A DNA stretch of 64,000 nt from Gracilibacillus kekensis (lineage in GTDB: Bacteria > Bacillota > Bacilli > Bacillales > Amphibacillaceae): the NCBI RefSeq assembly GCF_900143085.1, contig NZ_FRCZ01000004.1, forward strand, positions 1-64,000, written 5' to 3'. This document shows, piece after piece, positions 27,539 through 37,750 of this stretch. The translations under genes were made by a program, and so were the position numbers. The notes below the pieces were generated by a model. The model was not told where the DNA came from and ran no database searches. It saw nothing but the letters and a program-made list of their open reading frames with translations. The first letter of the stretch is position 1, and each line of letters starts with the position of its first letter.

Positions 27539-27802
27539 ATGGATTTGATTCATCAAATTTTAGCGTACGTTATGATGCTTTATTCGTATGCGATTATAAT
27601 TTATATTTTAATGTCCTGGTTTCCAGGAGCAAGGGAATCCTCTATTGGTCAAATGCTTGGCTCAATTGTAGAGCCATATTTAGAGCCGTTCCGAAAGATC
27701 ATACCACCTATTGGCGGAATGATTGATATATCACCAATCGTAGCTATTATTGTATTACAAATGGCTATGAGAGGTTTAGATTTTTTATTTAGATTAATTT
27801 AG
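27539..27802 (+). CDS. ylmG: YggT family membrane protein (YlmG)
   Basis: An 87-residue protein with two membrane helices (about 5-25 and 60-83) separated by the conserved [19 protein letters not shown] and [21 protein letters not shown] loop. YlmG/YggT proteins are linked to division and membrane organisation, but the mechanism is not settled. Placed between sepF and ylmH as in most Bacillales. Confidence 0.93.
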   Translation: MDLIHQILAYVMMLYSYAIIIYILMSWFPGARESSIGQMLGSIVEPYLEPFRKIIPPIGGMIDISPIVAIIVLQMAMRGLDFLFRLI

Positions 27803-27810
27803 GTGATGAC

Positions 27811-28584
27811 ATGGATTTATACCAGCATTTTAGAAAAGAAGAATATCCATTTATCGATCAGGTGTTATCTTGGCGTGACCATGTAACCAATCGTTATGAA
27901 AGTAAAGTGATTGATTTTTTACATCCACGAGAACAAAGGATATTTGATACGATTATTGGGAATGATGAAGACTTACAATTAAAATTTTTTGGTGGTTGGG
28001 AACAGGCAGAGAGAAAAAGAGCGGTTTTGGCACCGTTTTATGATGAAGTAAATACGGATAGCTTTGAAGTTGTTCTATTACAAGCAACCTTTCCACAGAA
28101 GTTTGTTTCCATTGAACACCCGGATGTATTAGGCTCTTTTTTATCAGCCGGCATAAAGCGAAAAAAAATTGGAGACATCGTAATATATGAAGACACGATT
28201 CAGATACTGGTAGCAGAAGATATTACGACATATTTAATCGCTAATGTCACTTCTATAAAAAAAGCTGGCGTTTTATTTGAAAGGGTACCATTGACTAAAA
28301 GATTGCCATCTCAAGATAAATGGCAAGAACGTACCACTACTTGCGCTTCTTTAAGATTAGATGTATTGATTAAAGAGATTTATCAGATGTCTAGGCAACA
28401 AGCCTTAAATTTAATCAAAAAAGGGTATGTTAAAGTTAATTTTCAAACGATAGATCAGCAAGCCTTTCTGTTAGAGGATGAGGACCTGATCTCGATAAGA
28501 GGAAAGGGCCGCACTCGTATTAAAGAAATACAAGGCCGAACAAAAAAAGATAAAATAAGAATCACTTTTGAAAAATTATTATAA
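27811..28584 (+). CDS. ylmH: S4-domain RNA-binding protein YlmH
   Basis: A 257-residue protein with a conserved N-terminal YlmH domain (about 1-175) and a C-terminal S4 RNA-binding domain (about 183-243: LRLDVLIKEIYQMSRQQALNL). YlmH has been linked to ribosome quality control in Gram-positive bacteria, which is of interest because rqcH also lies in this window (50282-51997). It ends 87 bp before divIVA. Confidence 0.92.
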   Translation: MDLYQHFRKEEYPFIDQVLSWRDHVTNRYESKVIDFLHPREQRIFDTIIGNDEDLQLKFFGGWEQAERKRAVLAPFYDEVNTDSFEVVLLQATFPQKFVSIEHPDVLGSFLSAGIKRKKIGDIVIYEDTIQILVAEDITTYLIANVTSIKKAGVLFERVPLTKRLPSQDKWQERTTTCASLRLDVLIKEIYQMSRQQALNLIKKGYVKVNFQTIDQQAFLLEDEDLISIRGKGRTRIKEIQGRTKKDKIRITFEKLL

Positions 28585-28671
28585 TTTTTTGTAACTTTAG
28601 ATAGTGATTTGTCAACAAAGTATGATAATATATGTATAAAGTATGATGACATCAATTAGGAGGTGGCCGAT

Positions 28672-29193
28672 GTGCCTTTAACACCGCTCGACATTCATAA
28701 CAAAGAATTTGCACGAGGTTTTCGAGGTTATGATGAAGATGATGTAAATGAGTTTTTAGACCAGGTCATTAAAGATTACGAAACGGTGATGCGTGAGAAA
28801 AAAGAGTTGAAAGACAAAGTAGAACAACTTAATGAACGCGTTAGTCATTTTTCTAATATCGAAACAACTCTAAACAAGTCGATATTAGTAGCTCAGGAAA
28901 CAGCTGAAGAAGTAAAAGAAAATGCTAAAAAAGAATCGAAGTTAATTATAAAAGAAGCTGAAAAGAATGCCGATCGAATTATTAACGAAGCGTTACATAA
29001 ATCAAGATCGATTGCATTAGAAGTTGAAGAATTGAAAAAACAAGCAAAAGTATTCCGAACCAGATTAAAGATGTTAGTCGAAGCACAACTAGATTTAGTA
29101 GAGAATAATGACTGGGATGGATTATTTGAAATGGATTTCGATAATGAAGAAGAGGAATCTGATAATCAAAGAGAGCAGTCAAGTCAATATTAA
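28672..29193 (+). CDS. divIVA: Cell division site / pole protein DivIVA
   Basis: A 173-residue coiled-coil protein. Its N-terminal lipid-binding domain (MPLTPLDIHNKEFARGFRGY) recognises curved membrane at septa and poles; two coiled coils follow (about 30-60 and 65-150), and an acidic tail ends it. I choose GTG 28672, 8 bp after AGGAGG and giving the conserved N-terminus; the GTG at 28663 overlaps the ribosome site. DivIVA localises MinJ/MinCD and, during sporulation, the chromosome anchor. Confidence 0.95.
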   Translation: MPLTPLDIHNKEFARGFRGYDEDDVNEFLDQVIKDYETVMREKKELKDKVEQLNERVSHFSNIETTLNKSILVAQETAEEVKENAKKESKLIIKEAEKNADRIINEALHKSRSIALEVEELKKQAKVFRTRLKMLVEAQLDLVENNDWDGLFEMDFDNEEEESDNQREQSSQY

Positions 29194-29196
29194 TTC

Positions 29197-29225
29197 TTGA
29201 CGAAAATCGAATTATTACATATAAT
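29197..29225 (+). promoter_or_regulatory. Sigma-A promoter of the ileS T-box transcript
   Basis: TTGACG (29197-29202) and TATAAT (29220-29225) are exactly 17 bp apart, just after the divIVA stop and before the T-box. Confidence 0.85.
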
Positions 29226-29259
29226 TCTTACATCAATATTTTACAGATAAAATATAAAT

Positions 29260-29492
29260 ACAGCGAATGGGATAGTAGAATAAGTTTTTCTAGCATAGCG
29301 ATTTAGGGATGGTGGGAGCCTAATGTAGTGCCTTATTTGAAGATCACCCAGGAGTAGTTACACTGAATTTAAAAGTAAGTGTAAACGTCCATTCACGTTA
29401 CGAATCTCAAAGTGGTTAGCAAGTAAGAGCTGACTATAAGGGTGGTACCGCGAGTCCTTCTCGTCCCTTCCAGGGATGTGAAGGGCTTTTTA
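29260..29492 (+). promoter_or_regulatory. T-box riboswitch (isoleucine) controlling ileS
   Basis: The conserved T-box GGGTGGTACCGCG begins at 29440, followed by the terminator stem CCCTTC (29465-29470) / GAAGGG (29480-29485) and T run. Upstream, stem I features (GATGGTGGGAGCC) precede a specifier region GAAGATCACC in which ATC (29343-29345) is the isoleucine codon. Uncharged tRNA-Ile binding would favour the antiterminator and raise ileS expression. Confidence 0.92.
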
Positions 29493-29494
29493 TA

Positions 29495-29569
29495 TTTAGC
29501 GTTTGTGTAAATGACGAAGTGAGTATATTGAATATACGTAGGTAATGAAACACGTCGGTACACGCTAAA
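29495..29569 (+). other. Extra inverted repeat between T-box terminator and ileS
   Basis: TTTAGCGT (29495-29502) pairs with ACGCTAAA (29562-29569), and GTATATTGAATATAC (29523-29537) is an internal palindrome. It lies beyond the terminator and so is only in read-through RNA. Role unknown. Confidence 0.5.
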
Positions 29570-29622
29570 AGGCGGGCCGAATGCGAATATATTTTGATCT
29601 ATTAACTAAGGAGGACAAAAGT

Positions 29623-32382
29623 ATGGAATATAAACAGACATTAAATATGCCTAAAACAAATTTCCCTATGCGTGGTAATTTACCAAACAAAGAACCGCAA
29701 TTACAGGAAAAATGGGAGGAAGAAAAGCTCTACGAAAAAGTACAAACTCGTACAGAAGGAAGGCCGTTATTTGTACTACATGATGGACCTCCATATGCCA
29801 ATGGAGATATCCATATGGGGCATGCACTGAACAAGGTGTTAAAGGATTTTATTGTGAAGTACAAATCAATGGCTGGGTTCCACGCACCATATGTGCCTGG
29901 TTGGGATACACACGGTTTACCGATTGAACAAGCACTTGCGAAGAAAAAAGTAAACCGAAAAAAAATGACGATTGCTGAATTTAGACAGAAATGTGCAGAG
30001 TATGCGTTAAAGCAAATTGACAATCAGCGTACTCAATTTAAACAATTAGGTGTACGTGGGGATTGGGATAATCCGTATATTACCTTAAACAAAGAATACG
30101 AAGCAGCCCAAATTAAAGTATTCGGTGAAATGGCTAAAAAGGGTTATATCTATAAAGGACGTAAGCCTGTATATTGGTCACCGTCATCGGAGTCAGCACT
30201 TGCTGAAGCAGAAATTGAATATCAAGATAAGCGATCTGCGTCGATTTATGTAGCATTTGATGTGATAGATGGAAAAGACTTACTAAACGGCAATGAAAAA
30301 TTTATCATTTGGACCACCACACCATGGACGATTCCAGCTAACCTAGCGATTTCTGTTCATCCAGATTTAGAGTATGCAGTTGTAGAAGTTGATGGGCAAA
30401 GATATGTGGTAGCACAAGATATGCTGGAGTCACTAAAAGAAACATTAGAATGGACCGAAGCAAAGGTTGTAAAAACGTTTAAAGGTAAAGAGGCAGAGCA
30501 TTTAGTTGCGAAACATCCTTTTTATGACCGAGATTCTTTAATTATCCTTGGTGAACATGTAACAACTGAAAGTGGTACAGGACTTGTACACACAGCTCCC
30601 GGTCATGGTGAAGATGACTTTATCATCGGTAAGAAATACGACTTGGATGTTTTATGTCCTGTTGACGAGAAAGGTTATTTCACGGAAGAAGCCCCTGGTT
30701 TTGAAGGTTTGTTCTATGATGCAGCCAATAAGCAGGTTACGGAAAAATTAGAAGAAAATAATGCATTACTTAAATTGAATTTTATTACGCATTCGTACCC
30801 CCATGATTGGCGTACAAAAAAACCAACGATTTTCAGAGCAACTAATCAATGGTTTGCATCAATTAAGGATTTTCGTGAAGAGATTTTGTCGGAAATTAAA
30901 CGTATTAATTGGCTTCCAAATTGGGGAGAAACTCGATTATTTAATATGGTTCGCGATCGTGAAGACTGGTGTATTTCAAGACAGCGTACATGGGGTGTAC
31001 CAATTCCGGTATTTTACGGAGAAGATAGAACACCAATTATTAATGATGAAACGATCTCACATGTAGCAAAATTATTTGAAGAGCATGGTTCAAATATTTG
31101 GTTTGAATGGGATACGAAAGATTTATTACCTGCAGGATTTTCATCTGAACATAGTCCTAATGGAGAGTTTACGAAGGAGACGGATATCATGGATGTCTGG
31201 TTTGACTCTGGTAGCTCCCACGAAGGTGTGTTGGAAAGCAGGACTGAATTACAGCGGCCAGCAGACGTATATTTAGAAGGATCTGATCAATATCGTGGTT
31301 GGTTTAACTCGTCGATTTCAACTGCAGTAGCAGTAACAGGAAAATCTCCTTATGAAACAGTTATCAGTCATGGATTTGCATTAGATGGTCAAGGTCGCAA
31401 AATGAGTAAATCTGTTGGTAATGTAGTGGTACCATCGAAAATCATGAAACAATATGGTGCAGATATTTTACGTCTTTGGGTTGCTTCTGTTGACTATCAA
31501 GCAGATGTGAGGATTTCAGATGAGATTATTAAACAATCAGCTGAAGGATATCGTAAAATCCGAAATACGTTCCGTTTTCTGTTAGCAAACTTAGAAGACT
31601 TTACTACAGAAAATTATGTCAATGATGAAAAATTAGAGGAAATGGATCAGTATATGTTATTACGTTTACAACAAGTAATTGATAAATCTCGTAAAGCATA
31701 TGATGCATATGACTTCTCAACGGTCTATCAAACCATTCATAATTTCTGTACGATTGATTTAAGTTCATTCTATTTAGATTTTGCTAAGGATATTTTATAT
31801 ATTGAAGCGGAGGATAACCATAGAAGACGCAGTATTCAAACCGTATATTATGAAATCCTGACATCTTTGGTTAAATTGCTAACACCAATTTTGACGCATA
31901 CGATGGAAGAAGTTTGGAGCTACATTCCAGATGTAAAAGAAGAATATGCACAATTAGCAGATATGCCTGAAGCAAGAGAGATCAAAGGTCAGGAAGCCTT
32001 AGCTAAGAAATGGTCGCAATTTATGGACGTACGCGATGACATTTTAAAAGCATTGGAAGAAGCACGTGCTGAAAAAGTAATTGGTAAATCATTAGAGGCA
32101 GCGGTCACGATTAAAGCAAATAATGAGCAAGTGGCAAATTTATTAAGTGAAGTGCCACATTTACACCAATTATTGATTGTTTCAGATGTCAAACTAGTTA
32201 ACAATTTAGAAGATGGCAAAACATATGATTATGTTAGCCTAAAAATTGAGAAACATCAAGGCGAAACATGTGAACGTTGCTGGGTAATCTCTGATACAGT
32301 TGGCGAAGATAAAGATCATCCGACACTATGTAAACGATGTGCAACCGTAGTAAAAGAAAATTATGCAGACTTAACCGATTAA
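29623..32382 (+). CDS. ileS: Isoleucyl-tRNA synthetase
   Basis: A 919-residue class Ia synthetase that charges tRNA-Ile. The HIGH-type motif HMGH lies in [12 protein letters not shown] near 57-68, the KMSKS loop in [10 protein letters not shown] near 595, and a C-terminal zinc site is formed by CERCWV and CKRC. A CP1 editing domain (about 190-390) is present (TTPWTIPAN). ATG 29623 follows AAGGAGGAC; the frame start at 29581 lies in the leader. Regulated by the T-box upstream and ended by a terminator at 32393. Confidence 0.98.
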   Translation: MEYKQTLNMPKTNFPMRGNLPNKEPQLQEKWEEEKLYEKVQTRTEGRPLFVLHDGPPYANGDIHMGHALNKVLKDFIVKYKSMAGFHAPYVPGWDTHGLPIEQALAKKKVNRKKMTIAEFRQKCAEYALKQIDNQRTQFKQLGVRGDWDNPYITLNKEYEAAQIKVFGEMAKKGYIYKGRKPVYWSPSSESALAEAEIEYQDKRSASIYVAFDVIDGKDLLNGNEKFIIWTTTPWTIPANLAISVHPDLEYAVVEVDGQRYVVAQDMLESLKETLEWTEAKVVKTFKGKEAEHLVAKHPFYDRDSLIILGEHVTTESGTGLVHTAPGHGEDDFIIGKKYDLDVLCPVDEKGYFTEEAPGFEGLFYDAANKQVTEKLEENNALLKLNFITHSYPHDWRTKKPTIFRATNQWFASIKDFREEILSEIKRINWLPNWGETRLFNMVRDREDWCISRQRTWGVPIPVFYGEDRTPIINDETISHVAKLFEEHGSNIWFEWDTKDLLPAGFSSEHSPNGEFTKETDIMDVWFDSGSSHEGVLESRTELQRPADVYLEGSDQYRGWFNSSISTAVAVTGKSPYETVISHGFALDGQGRKMSKSVGNVVVPSKIMKQYGADILRLWVASVDYQADVRISDEIIKQSAEGYRKIRNTFRFLLANLEDFTTENYVNDEKLEEMDQYMLLRLQQVIDKSRKAYDAYDFSTVYQTIHNFCTIDLSSFYLDFAKDILYIEAEDNHRRRSIQTVYYEILTSLVKLLTPILTHTMEEVWSYIPDVKEEYAQLADMPEAREIKGQEALAKKWSQFMDVRDDILKALEEARAEKVIGKSLEAAVTIKANNEQVANLLSEVPHLHQLLIVSDVKLVNNLEDGKTYDYVSLKIEKHQGETCERCWVISDTVGEDKDHPTLCKRCATVVKENYADLTD

Positions 32383-32392
32383 AAACAAATCG

Positions 32393-32428
32393 AAAGCCAT
32401 GTCCCTTCCCACAAGGAACATGGCTTTT
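32393..32428 (+). terminator. Terminator after ileS
   Basis: AAAGCCATGT (32393-32402) pairs perfectly with ACATGGCTTT (32418-32427). Confidence 0.88.
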
Positions 32429-32554
32429 CTAAAACAGCTGATAATTTATCTGAACAATCATCTGTTGAATGAGTGTGTTCATTCACTTTCTAGTAATTTT
32501 GGTGTGGGGAACAAACAAGGATTGCAACCTTGTATATCTGGTGATGCTTTTTGT

Positions 32555-33154
32555 CTATTCTTTAAAAGGGGCATTCATAACCCAATCAACAAAGCCCTTA
32601 CGAAGAAGAGAAGAACTCAAATTATCTGGTTGCTGCTGTACATTTTTAAGTTTAGAATCATATTGAATGAGTTCAATTATGGATTTTTTGAAACCTAATC
32701 GAGGAAAAGTTTCTATTATAAAACGAAAGGCTTCCTCTGGTATATCTTCTATGCGCAGGCCAAATATATCCATTCCCGCACCGAAATGAACTAAAGCAAT
32801 TTCTGGTTGTCTATCTTCGGCAATCTCTGACGTATGCAACAGAATCGCTTCACGTACCACATCAATTTTATCTGATGAAAAGTTGTGAGCGGAAAGGAAC
32901 TTCTCAGCATAATCAGCGCCCTCATGTTCAAATGAATGTTTTCTGCAAACTTGCTCTGTCAGACCCACATCATGTAAAACAGAAGAGAGATAAAATAACT
33001 CTTGGTCATATTTTAACCCATAGTTTTTTCCTAACACATCACCAAAAGCATAAGTTCGCAAACAGTGATTATAGAGAAATTTCGGAGAAATCTCGTAAAC
33101 TAATTTTGTAGCTCTTTTTGCTATTTTACTATCAGGAATATTAATATTATTCAT
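32555..33154 (-). CDS. HD-domain metal-dependent phosphohydrolase-like protein
   Basis: A 199-residue soluble protein with an HD domain: His30, the HD pair in SVLHDVGLTE (H61-D62), His77 in FEHEGAD and a later H (LLHTSEIA). The spacing is of the cyanamide-hydratase-like HD group, but no substrate can be named. The start codon ATG at 33154 follows AGGAGGAG. It is read away from the TetR gene at 33295, and a palindrome in the shared region suggests that regulator controls it. B. subtilis does not have this pair between ileS and lspA, so it is likely an acquired module. Confidence 0.8.
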   Translation of the reverse strand: MNNINIPDSKIAKRATKLVYEISPKFLYNHCLRTYAFGDVLGKNYGLKYDQELFYLSSVLHDVGLTEQVCRKHSFEHEGADYAEKFLSAHNFSSDKIDVVREAILLHTSEIAEDRQPEIALVHFGAGMDIFGLRIEDIPEEAFRFIIETFPRLGFKKSIIELIQYDSKLKNVQQQPDNLSSSLLRKGFVDWVMNAPFKE

Positions 33155-33197
33155 CTATTTTCTCCTCCTAAATATTTACGCTAGCTTTCAATAAAAT

Positions 33198-33207
33198 ACC
33201 GATCGGT
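33198..33207. promoter_or_regulatory. Palindromic TetR-type operator
   Basis: ACCGATCGGT is a perfect 10-bp palindrome in the 140-bp gap between the divergent HD and TetR genes, about 44 bp before the HD gene start. TACCGATCGGTCT-type sites are common operators of TetR/AcrR regulators in Bacillaceae. Confidence 0.7.
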
Positions 33208-33294
33208 CTTTTTTAGAATAACTTATTCTCTATTAATACACAACTAATTTATGTTACAATTTTCCAAAAAATATAAAGAAATGGAGAGGATAAA

Positions 33295-33879
33295 ATGCGA
33301 AAAGGGGATATAACTCGAAAATTCATTATTCAAAAATCTGCAGAATTGTTTAATCAATATGGGTACGCTGGCTGCTCAATGAATGACATTATGTTGGCTA
33401 CAGGATTACAAAAAGGTGGAATCTATCGCTATTTCAAAAGTAAAGATGAGCTTGCTGCTGAGGCGTTTGATTATGCTTTTGATATTGTATCTAAACGATT
33501 TTCAGATGCAATGTTACAAGCTGATACTGCATTAGAAAAAATCGGTTCTTTGTTTGATGTATATGAAGATGTGGTAAATAATCCCCCGGTAAAAGGGGGC
33601 TGTCCTTTGCTTAATACAGCTGTTGACAGTGATGATACGAATCCAGTTTTAAGAAACAAAGCGCTTTTTGTTTTTCATAAATTCCTCAGTGAAATTGAAA
33701 AGGTTATCGAAGAAGCTATTCAAAACAAAGAGTTAAATCGTAACATTGATAGTAAAACAGTAGCTTCTTTTATTGTTGCCAGTTTTGAAGGGAGTATTAT
33801 GATCAGTAAACTGGAAAAAGATAATATGTACATTGCTTCCAGTAAGCAGCAGGTACTTAGTTATCTACTTATGCTGTAA
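33295..33879 (+). CDS. TetR/AcrR family transcriptional regulator
   Basis: A 194-residue regulator: an N-terminal helix-turn-helix (about 8-52; NQYGYAGCSMNDIMLATGLQKGGIYRYFKSKDEL) and a variable ligand domain with a conserved GGCPLLNTAVDSDD stretch near 100. That GGCP(L/F)LN motif occurs in the YxaF/LmrA-like subgroup. It probably represses the divergent HD gene and itself through the ACCGATCGGT palindrome. ATG 33295 follows ATGGAGAGG. The ligand is unknown. Confidence 0.9.
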   Translation: MRKGDITRKFIIQKSAELFNQYGYAGCSMNDIMLATGLQKGGIYRYFKSKDELAAEAFDYAFDIVSKRFSDAMLQADTALEKIGSLFDVYEDVVNNPPVKGGCPLLNTAVDSDDTNPVLRNKALFVFHKFLSEIEKVIEEAIQNKELNRNIDSKTVASFIVASFEGSIMISKLEKDNMYIASSKQQVLSYLLML

Positions 33880-33934
33880 ATTGACAGGGTAAATACAAGC
33901 TAATAGAACTTTAAAATCTGATTACCTACAATCT

Positions 33935-33963
33935 TTTTCAATTTCGATTTATAATGGTATAAT
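33935..33963 (+). promoter_or_regulatory. Probable promoter of lspA-rluD
   Basis: TTTTCA (33935-33940) and TATAAT (33958-33963) with a 17-bp spacer, 47 bp upstream of lspA. Confidence 0.55.
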
Positions 33964-34010
33964 ATGTAGGTAAATTATTGGGTTTGAATTGAATATTTCG
34001 GAGGTACGTT

Positions 34011-34484
34011 ATGTGGCGTGTATATGTAATTGCATTAGCAGTAATCGTGATCGATCAAGTAACTAAATGGTTAATTGTAACAAATATGGAACTAGGGGAA
34101 AGAATCACCGTTATTGAATCCTTTTTTTATTTAACATCACATCGAAACTCAGGAGCAGCCTGGGGTATACTACAAGGGCAAATGAGCTTTTTCTATATTA
34201 TCACTATTATTGTGGTTGGGTTTATTATTTATTACATCCAGAAATACGCAAAAGAAAGTGTACTATTAGGTACTGCGCTAGCTTTTGTACTTGGTGGAGC
34301 AATCGGAAATTTTATTGATCGTCTATTTCGCAAAGAAGTTGTTGATTTCTTTGATATTTATATTGCTACATACAATTACCCGATTTTTAATATAGCGGAT
34401 TCTGCACTAGTGGTGGGCGTGATCATTATTTTTATTTATACAATCATCGATGAAAGAAACAAAAAGAAGGAGCAAGTTAAATGA
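34011..34484 (+). CDS. lspA: Prolipoprotein signal peptidase (signal peptidase II)
   Basis: A 157-residue, four-helix membrane aspartic protease that removes signal peptides from diacylated prolipoproteins. Catalytic aspartates are D103 in GAIGNFIDR and D130 in FNIADSAL; the conserved NSGAAWGIL lies at 46-54 and D15 near the first helix. These match the B. subtilis positions almost exactly. Its stop overlaps the rluD start by 4 bp. Confidence 0.97.
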   Translation: MWRVYVIALAVIVIDQVTKWLIVTNMELGERITVIESFFYLTSHRNSGAAWGILQGQMSFFYIITIIVVGFIIYYIQKYAKESVLLGTALAFVLGGAIGNFIDRLFRKEVVDFFDIYIATYNYPIFNIADSALVVGVIIIFIYTIIDERNKKKEQVK

Positions 34485-35395
34485 GTGAACCACAGTATAT
34501 CGTCAATGAAGCGGAACAAGGGACTCGAATTGATAAATTATTAACAAACGTTACTTCTGATTATTCGAGATCTCAAATAAGAACATGGTTTGACAAAAAC
34601 TTAGTGACAGTCAACGGCAAAACTGTCAAACCAAACTATAAATGTCAAACTGCAGATAAAGTAGAGTGGATGGTACCAGAGGTTGAACCACTTGATGTGG
34701 TAGCAAAGAACATACCAATTGATATCGTCTATGAAGATAAAGACATATTAGTGGTAAATAAAGCCAGTGGCATGGTTGTTCACCCTTCTGCAGGTCATCA
34801 GGAAGATACACTAGTAAATGCCCTATTGTATCATTGTGATGACTTGTCTGGAATTAATGGGGTGAAAAGACCTGGTATTGTCCATCGTATTGATAAAGAT
34901 ACAAGTGGTTTATTAGTGGTAGCTAAGAATGACCTTGCGCATGAAGGATTGGCTGAACAATTAAAAAAGAAATCAATGAAGAGGGATTATAAGGCTATTG
35001 TGCATGGTGATATTCCTCATGATTATGGAACTATTGATGCACCGATTGGTCGAAGTGAAAAAAACAGACAGCTGATGGATGTCACAGAAAAAGGGAAATC
35101 TGCTGTGACTCATTTTGAAGTGATTGAAAGACTACATGAAAAATTTTCCGTTGTGAAATGTGTTTTGGAAACAGGCAGAACCCACCAAATACGAGTACAC
35201 ATGAAATATATAGGCTTCCCAATAGTAGGGGATCCAAAATATGGTCAACGTAAAAGTATTGATGTGGATGGCCAAGCTTTACATGCTTATCATTTACAGT
35301 TTGAACATCCAATAACAAAGGAGCTTTTAGAATTTGAAGCCCCGTTACCAACTAAATTTACAAAAGTATTAGAAAATATCCGTAAAAGTTATTGA
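34481..35395 (+). CDS. rluD: RluD-type 23S rRNA pseudouridine synthase
   Basis: A 304-residue enzyme with an N-terminal S4 domain (about 13-70) and a RluA/RluD catalytic domain. The catalytic aspartate is D138 in [10 protein letters not shown], and [17 protein letters not shown] is the other conserved block. In B. subtilis the equivalent gene is ylyB. The tail of the gene contains the -35 element of the pyr promoter (35392-35397). Confidence 0.93.
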   Translation: MSEPQYIVNEAEQGTRIDKLLTNVTSDYSRSQIRTWFDKNLVTVNGKTVKPNYKCQTADKVEWMVPEVEPLDVVAKNIPIDIVYEDKDILVVNKASGMVVHPSAGHQEDTLVNALLYHCDDLSGINGVKRPGIVHRIDKDTSGLLVVAKNDLAHEGLAEQLKKKSMKRDYKAIVHGDIPHDYGTIDAPIGRSEKNRQLMDVTEKGKSAVTHFEVIERLHEKFSVVKCVLETGRTHQIRVHMKYIGFPIVGDPKYGQRKSIDVDGQALHAYHLQFEHPITKELLEFEAPLPTKFTKVLENIRKSY

Positions 35396-35420
35396 CTTCA
35401 CCTGCACTTTTTGTCATAAT
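35392..35420 (+). promoter_or_regulatory. Sigma-A promoter of the pyr operon
   Basis: TTGACT (35392-35397) overlaps the rluD stop codon; CATAAT (35415-35420) follows after 17 bp. Confidence 0.8.
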
Positions 35421-35439
35421 TAACTCAATATCATAAAGA

Positions 35440-35537
35440 CCTTTAAACACAGTCCCGTGAGGCTGTAAAGGAACACGGATAAAGTACGATAAGTATGTCC
35501 AAATCCTTATACTCCCACGGAGAATAAGGATTTTTTT
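35440..35537 (+). promoter_or_regulatory. First PyrR attenuator, before pyrR
   Basis: AGTCCCGTGAGGCT (35451-35464) is a PyrR binding hairpin: a CCGTGA loop fitting the CNGNGA consensus. Downstream a terminator forms from AATCCTTAT and CTCC (35502-35515) with GGAG and ATAAGGATT, followed by T to 35537. A competing pairing ATAAG (35489-35493) / CTTAT (35506-35510) is possible. UMP-bound PyrR would favour termination. Confidence 0.88.
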
Positions 35538-35575
35538 ATGACCATTTTTAGTAAAATATTCCTACTATTTAATAA

Positions 35576-36142
<567 letters not shown>

Positions 36143-36144
36143 AA

Positions 36145-36245
36145 GACCTTTAACCAAGTACAGAGATACTTATAAGGTCGCAGATTTTGGATGCGTGTAT
36201 GTATTAACACGTCTACCTCTTTGCGACCAGCAAAGGGGTTTTTTT
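36145..36245 (+). promoter_or_regulatory. Second PyrR attenuator, between pyrR and the permease
   Basis: All three structures are visible. Anti-antiterminator: GACCTT (36145-36150) with AAGGTC (36174-36179), enclosing AGTA-CAGAGA-TACT with a CNGNGA PyrR loop (36157-36170). Antiterminator: GGTCGCA (36176-36182) with TGCGACC (36222-36228). Terminator: CCTCTTTGC (36216-36224) with GCAAAGGGG (36230-36238) and seven T. Confidence 0.9.
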
Positions 36246-36340
36246 ATAGGGAAGTACAACGCACTACTATAACACCGTCACTCGTTAAAAGGTAAAGAGA
36301 ATGGCGAATTATCTAATACAGAGAAAAAGGGGAGATCGAC

Positions 36341-37720
36341 ATGTCAGATAAAAATATGGTGTTAGGTATTAGAGACGTTCCAAAAACGTCAAAATGGATA
36401 TTGTTTAGTATTCAACATTTATTCGCAATGTTTGGTGCAACCATCCTTGTACCATTTTTAACAGAACTGTCACCAGCAGTAGCATTGGTTTCAAGTGGAC
36501 TTGGTACGTTAGCATATTTAGTTATTACAAAAGGACAGATTCCAGCATATTTAGGGTCAAGTTTCGCCTTTATTGCACCGATCACTAGTGCGATGGCGAT
36601 CGGTGGAACAGGTGGAGTAATGATTGGAAGTTTCTTAGCAGGTGTTGTTTACGGAATCCTATCACTTTTAATCGCAACCTTTGGTACCGATTGGATTATA
36701 AAAGTATTACCTCCGATTGTAGTTGGCCCAGTAATTGTTGTTATCGGACTTGGGTTAGCACCAACAGCAATAGATATGGCGATGAATGTCGATGGTGAGT
36801 ACAGTGGCATCCATTTTAGTGCAGCGATTGTCACATTATTAATAACGGTAATAGGCTCACTACTCTTCAAAGGATTCTTCGGACTTATTCCAATTTTAAT
36901 AGGTATTATTGGTGGATATTTATATTCCTTAATTATCAGTATATTTACATCTAACAAAATATTAGATACAAGTGGTGTTCAAGCGGCATGGGATAAAATT
37001 ATGAATGCAGGTTCCTTTGGAGAAGCAATCCAATCGATCTTCTTAGTACCGGAATTTGTTATCCCATTCGTCAACTATAATCCAGCAGACGTGTTTAGCT
37101 GGAGTATCGTGTGGATGATGGTACCTGTAGCAGTAGTAACTGTAGCAGAGCATATTGGTGATCAAATGGTATTGTCCAAAATTGCAGGAAAAAACTTTAT
37201 CAAAAAGCCTGGATTACATCGATCGATATTAGGTGATGGTGTCGCAACCATGATAGCGTCCGCCTTAGGTGGTCCTCCTAATACAACGTATGGTGAAAAC
37301 ATTGGTGTGCTTGCAATTACTAGAGTGTTCAGTGTGTTTGTCATCGGTGGGGCTGCGGTATTGGCTATTCTGTTCGGTTTTGTGGGAATTATCACAGAAT
37401 TGATTGCATCGATTCCAACAGCGGTAATGGGTGGGGTCTCCATTCTATTATTTGGTATCATTGCTTCAAGTGGGCTAAGAATGCTTATTGATAATCAAAT
37501 AGATTTAGGTATTAAGAGAAATCTAGTAATCTCTTCAGTCATTTTGGTTATTGGGATAGGTGGTGCCTATATAAATATACCGCTAGGAGATGTTGATGTA
37601 ACAATAGCTGGAATGGCACTTTCCGCATTAATTGGTCTTGTTTTAAACCTTGTATTACCTGATAAAGAGTCTGGGTATGGAAATGGTCAAATGTTTGCTG
37701 AGCCTGATGATCAAGAATAA
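36341..37720 (+). CDS. pyrP: Uracil permease (NCS2 / UraA family)
   Basis: A 459-residue membrane transporter with about 12-14 helices of the nucleobase-ascorbate transporter family, taking up uracil with protons. Signature regions are QHLFAMFGATILVPFL near 27-42, GSSFAFIAPI near 72, VTVAEHIGDQ near 268 and the ALGGPPNTTYGENIGV stretch near 308. It lies after pyrR and its attenuator, so uptake and synthesis are repressed together by UMP. Confidence 0.95.
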   Translation: MSDKNMVLGIRDVPKTSKWILFSIQHLFAMFGATILVPFLTELSPAVALVSSGLGTLAYLVITKGQIPAYLGSSFAFIAPITSAMAIGGTGGVMIGSFLAGVVYGILSLLIATFGTDWIIKVLPPIVVGPVIVVIGLGLAPTAIDMAMNVDGEYSGIHFSAAIVTLLITVIGSLLFKGFFGLIPILIGIIGGYLYSLIISIFTSNKILDTSGVQAAWDKIMNAGSFGEAIQSIFLVPEFVIPFVNYNPADVFSWSIVWMMVPVAVVTVAEHIGDQMVLSKIAGKNFIKKPGLHRSILGDGVATMIASALGGPPNTTYGENIGVLAITRVFSVFVIGGAAVLAILFGFVGIITELIASIPTAVMGGVSILLFGIIASSGLRMLIDNQIDLGIKRNLVISSVILVIGIGGAYINIPLGDVDVTIAGMALSALIGLVLNLVLPDKESGYGNGQMFAEPDDQE

Positions 37721-37750
37721 CTAGTACATTTCAAAAAGGGAGGACAAAAG

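Noticed and set aside
32399-32698. + strand ORFs after ileS (99 and 65 residues)
   Set aside because: They overlap the ileS terminator and are antisense to the HD-domain gene.
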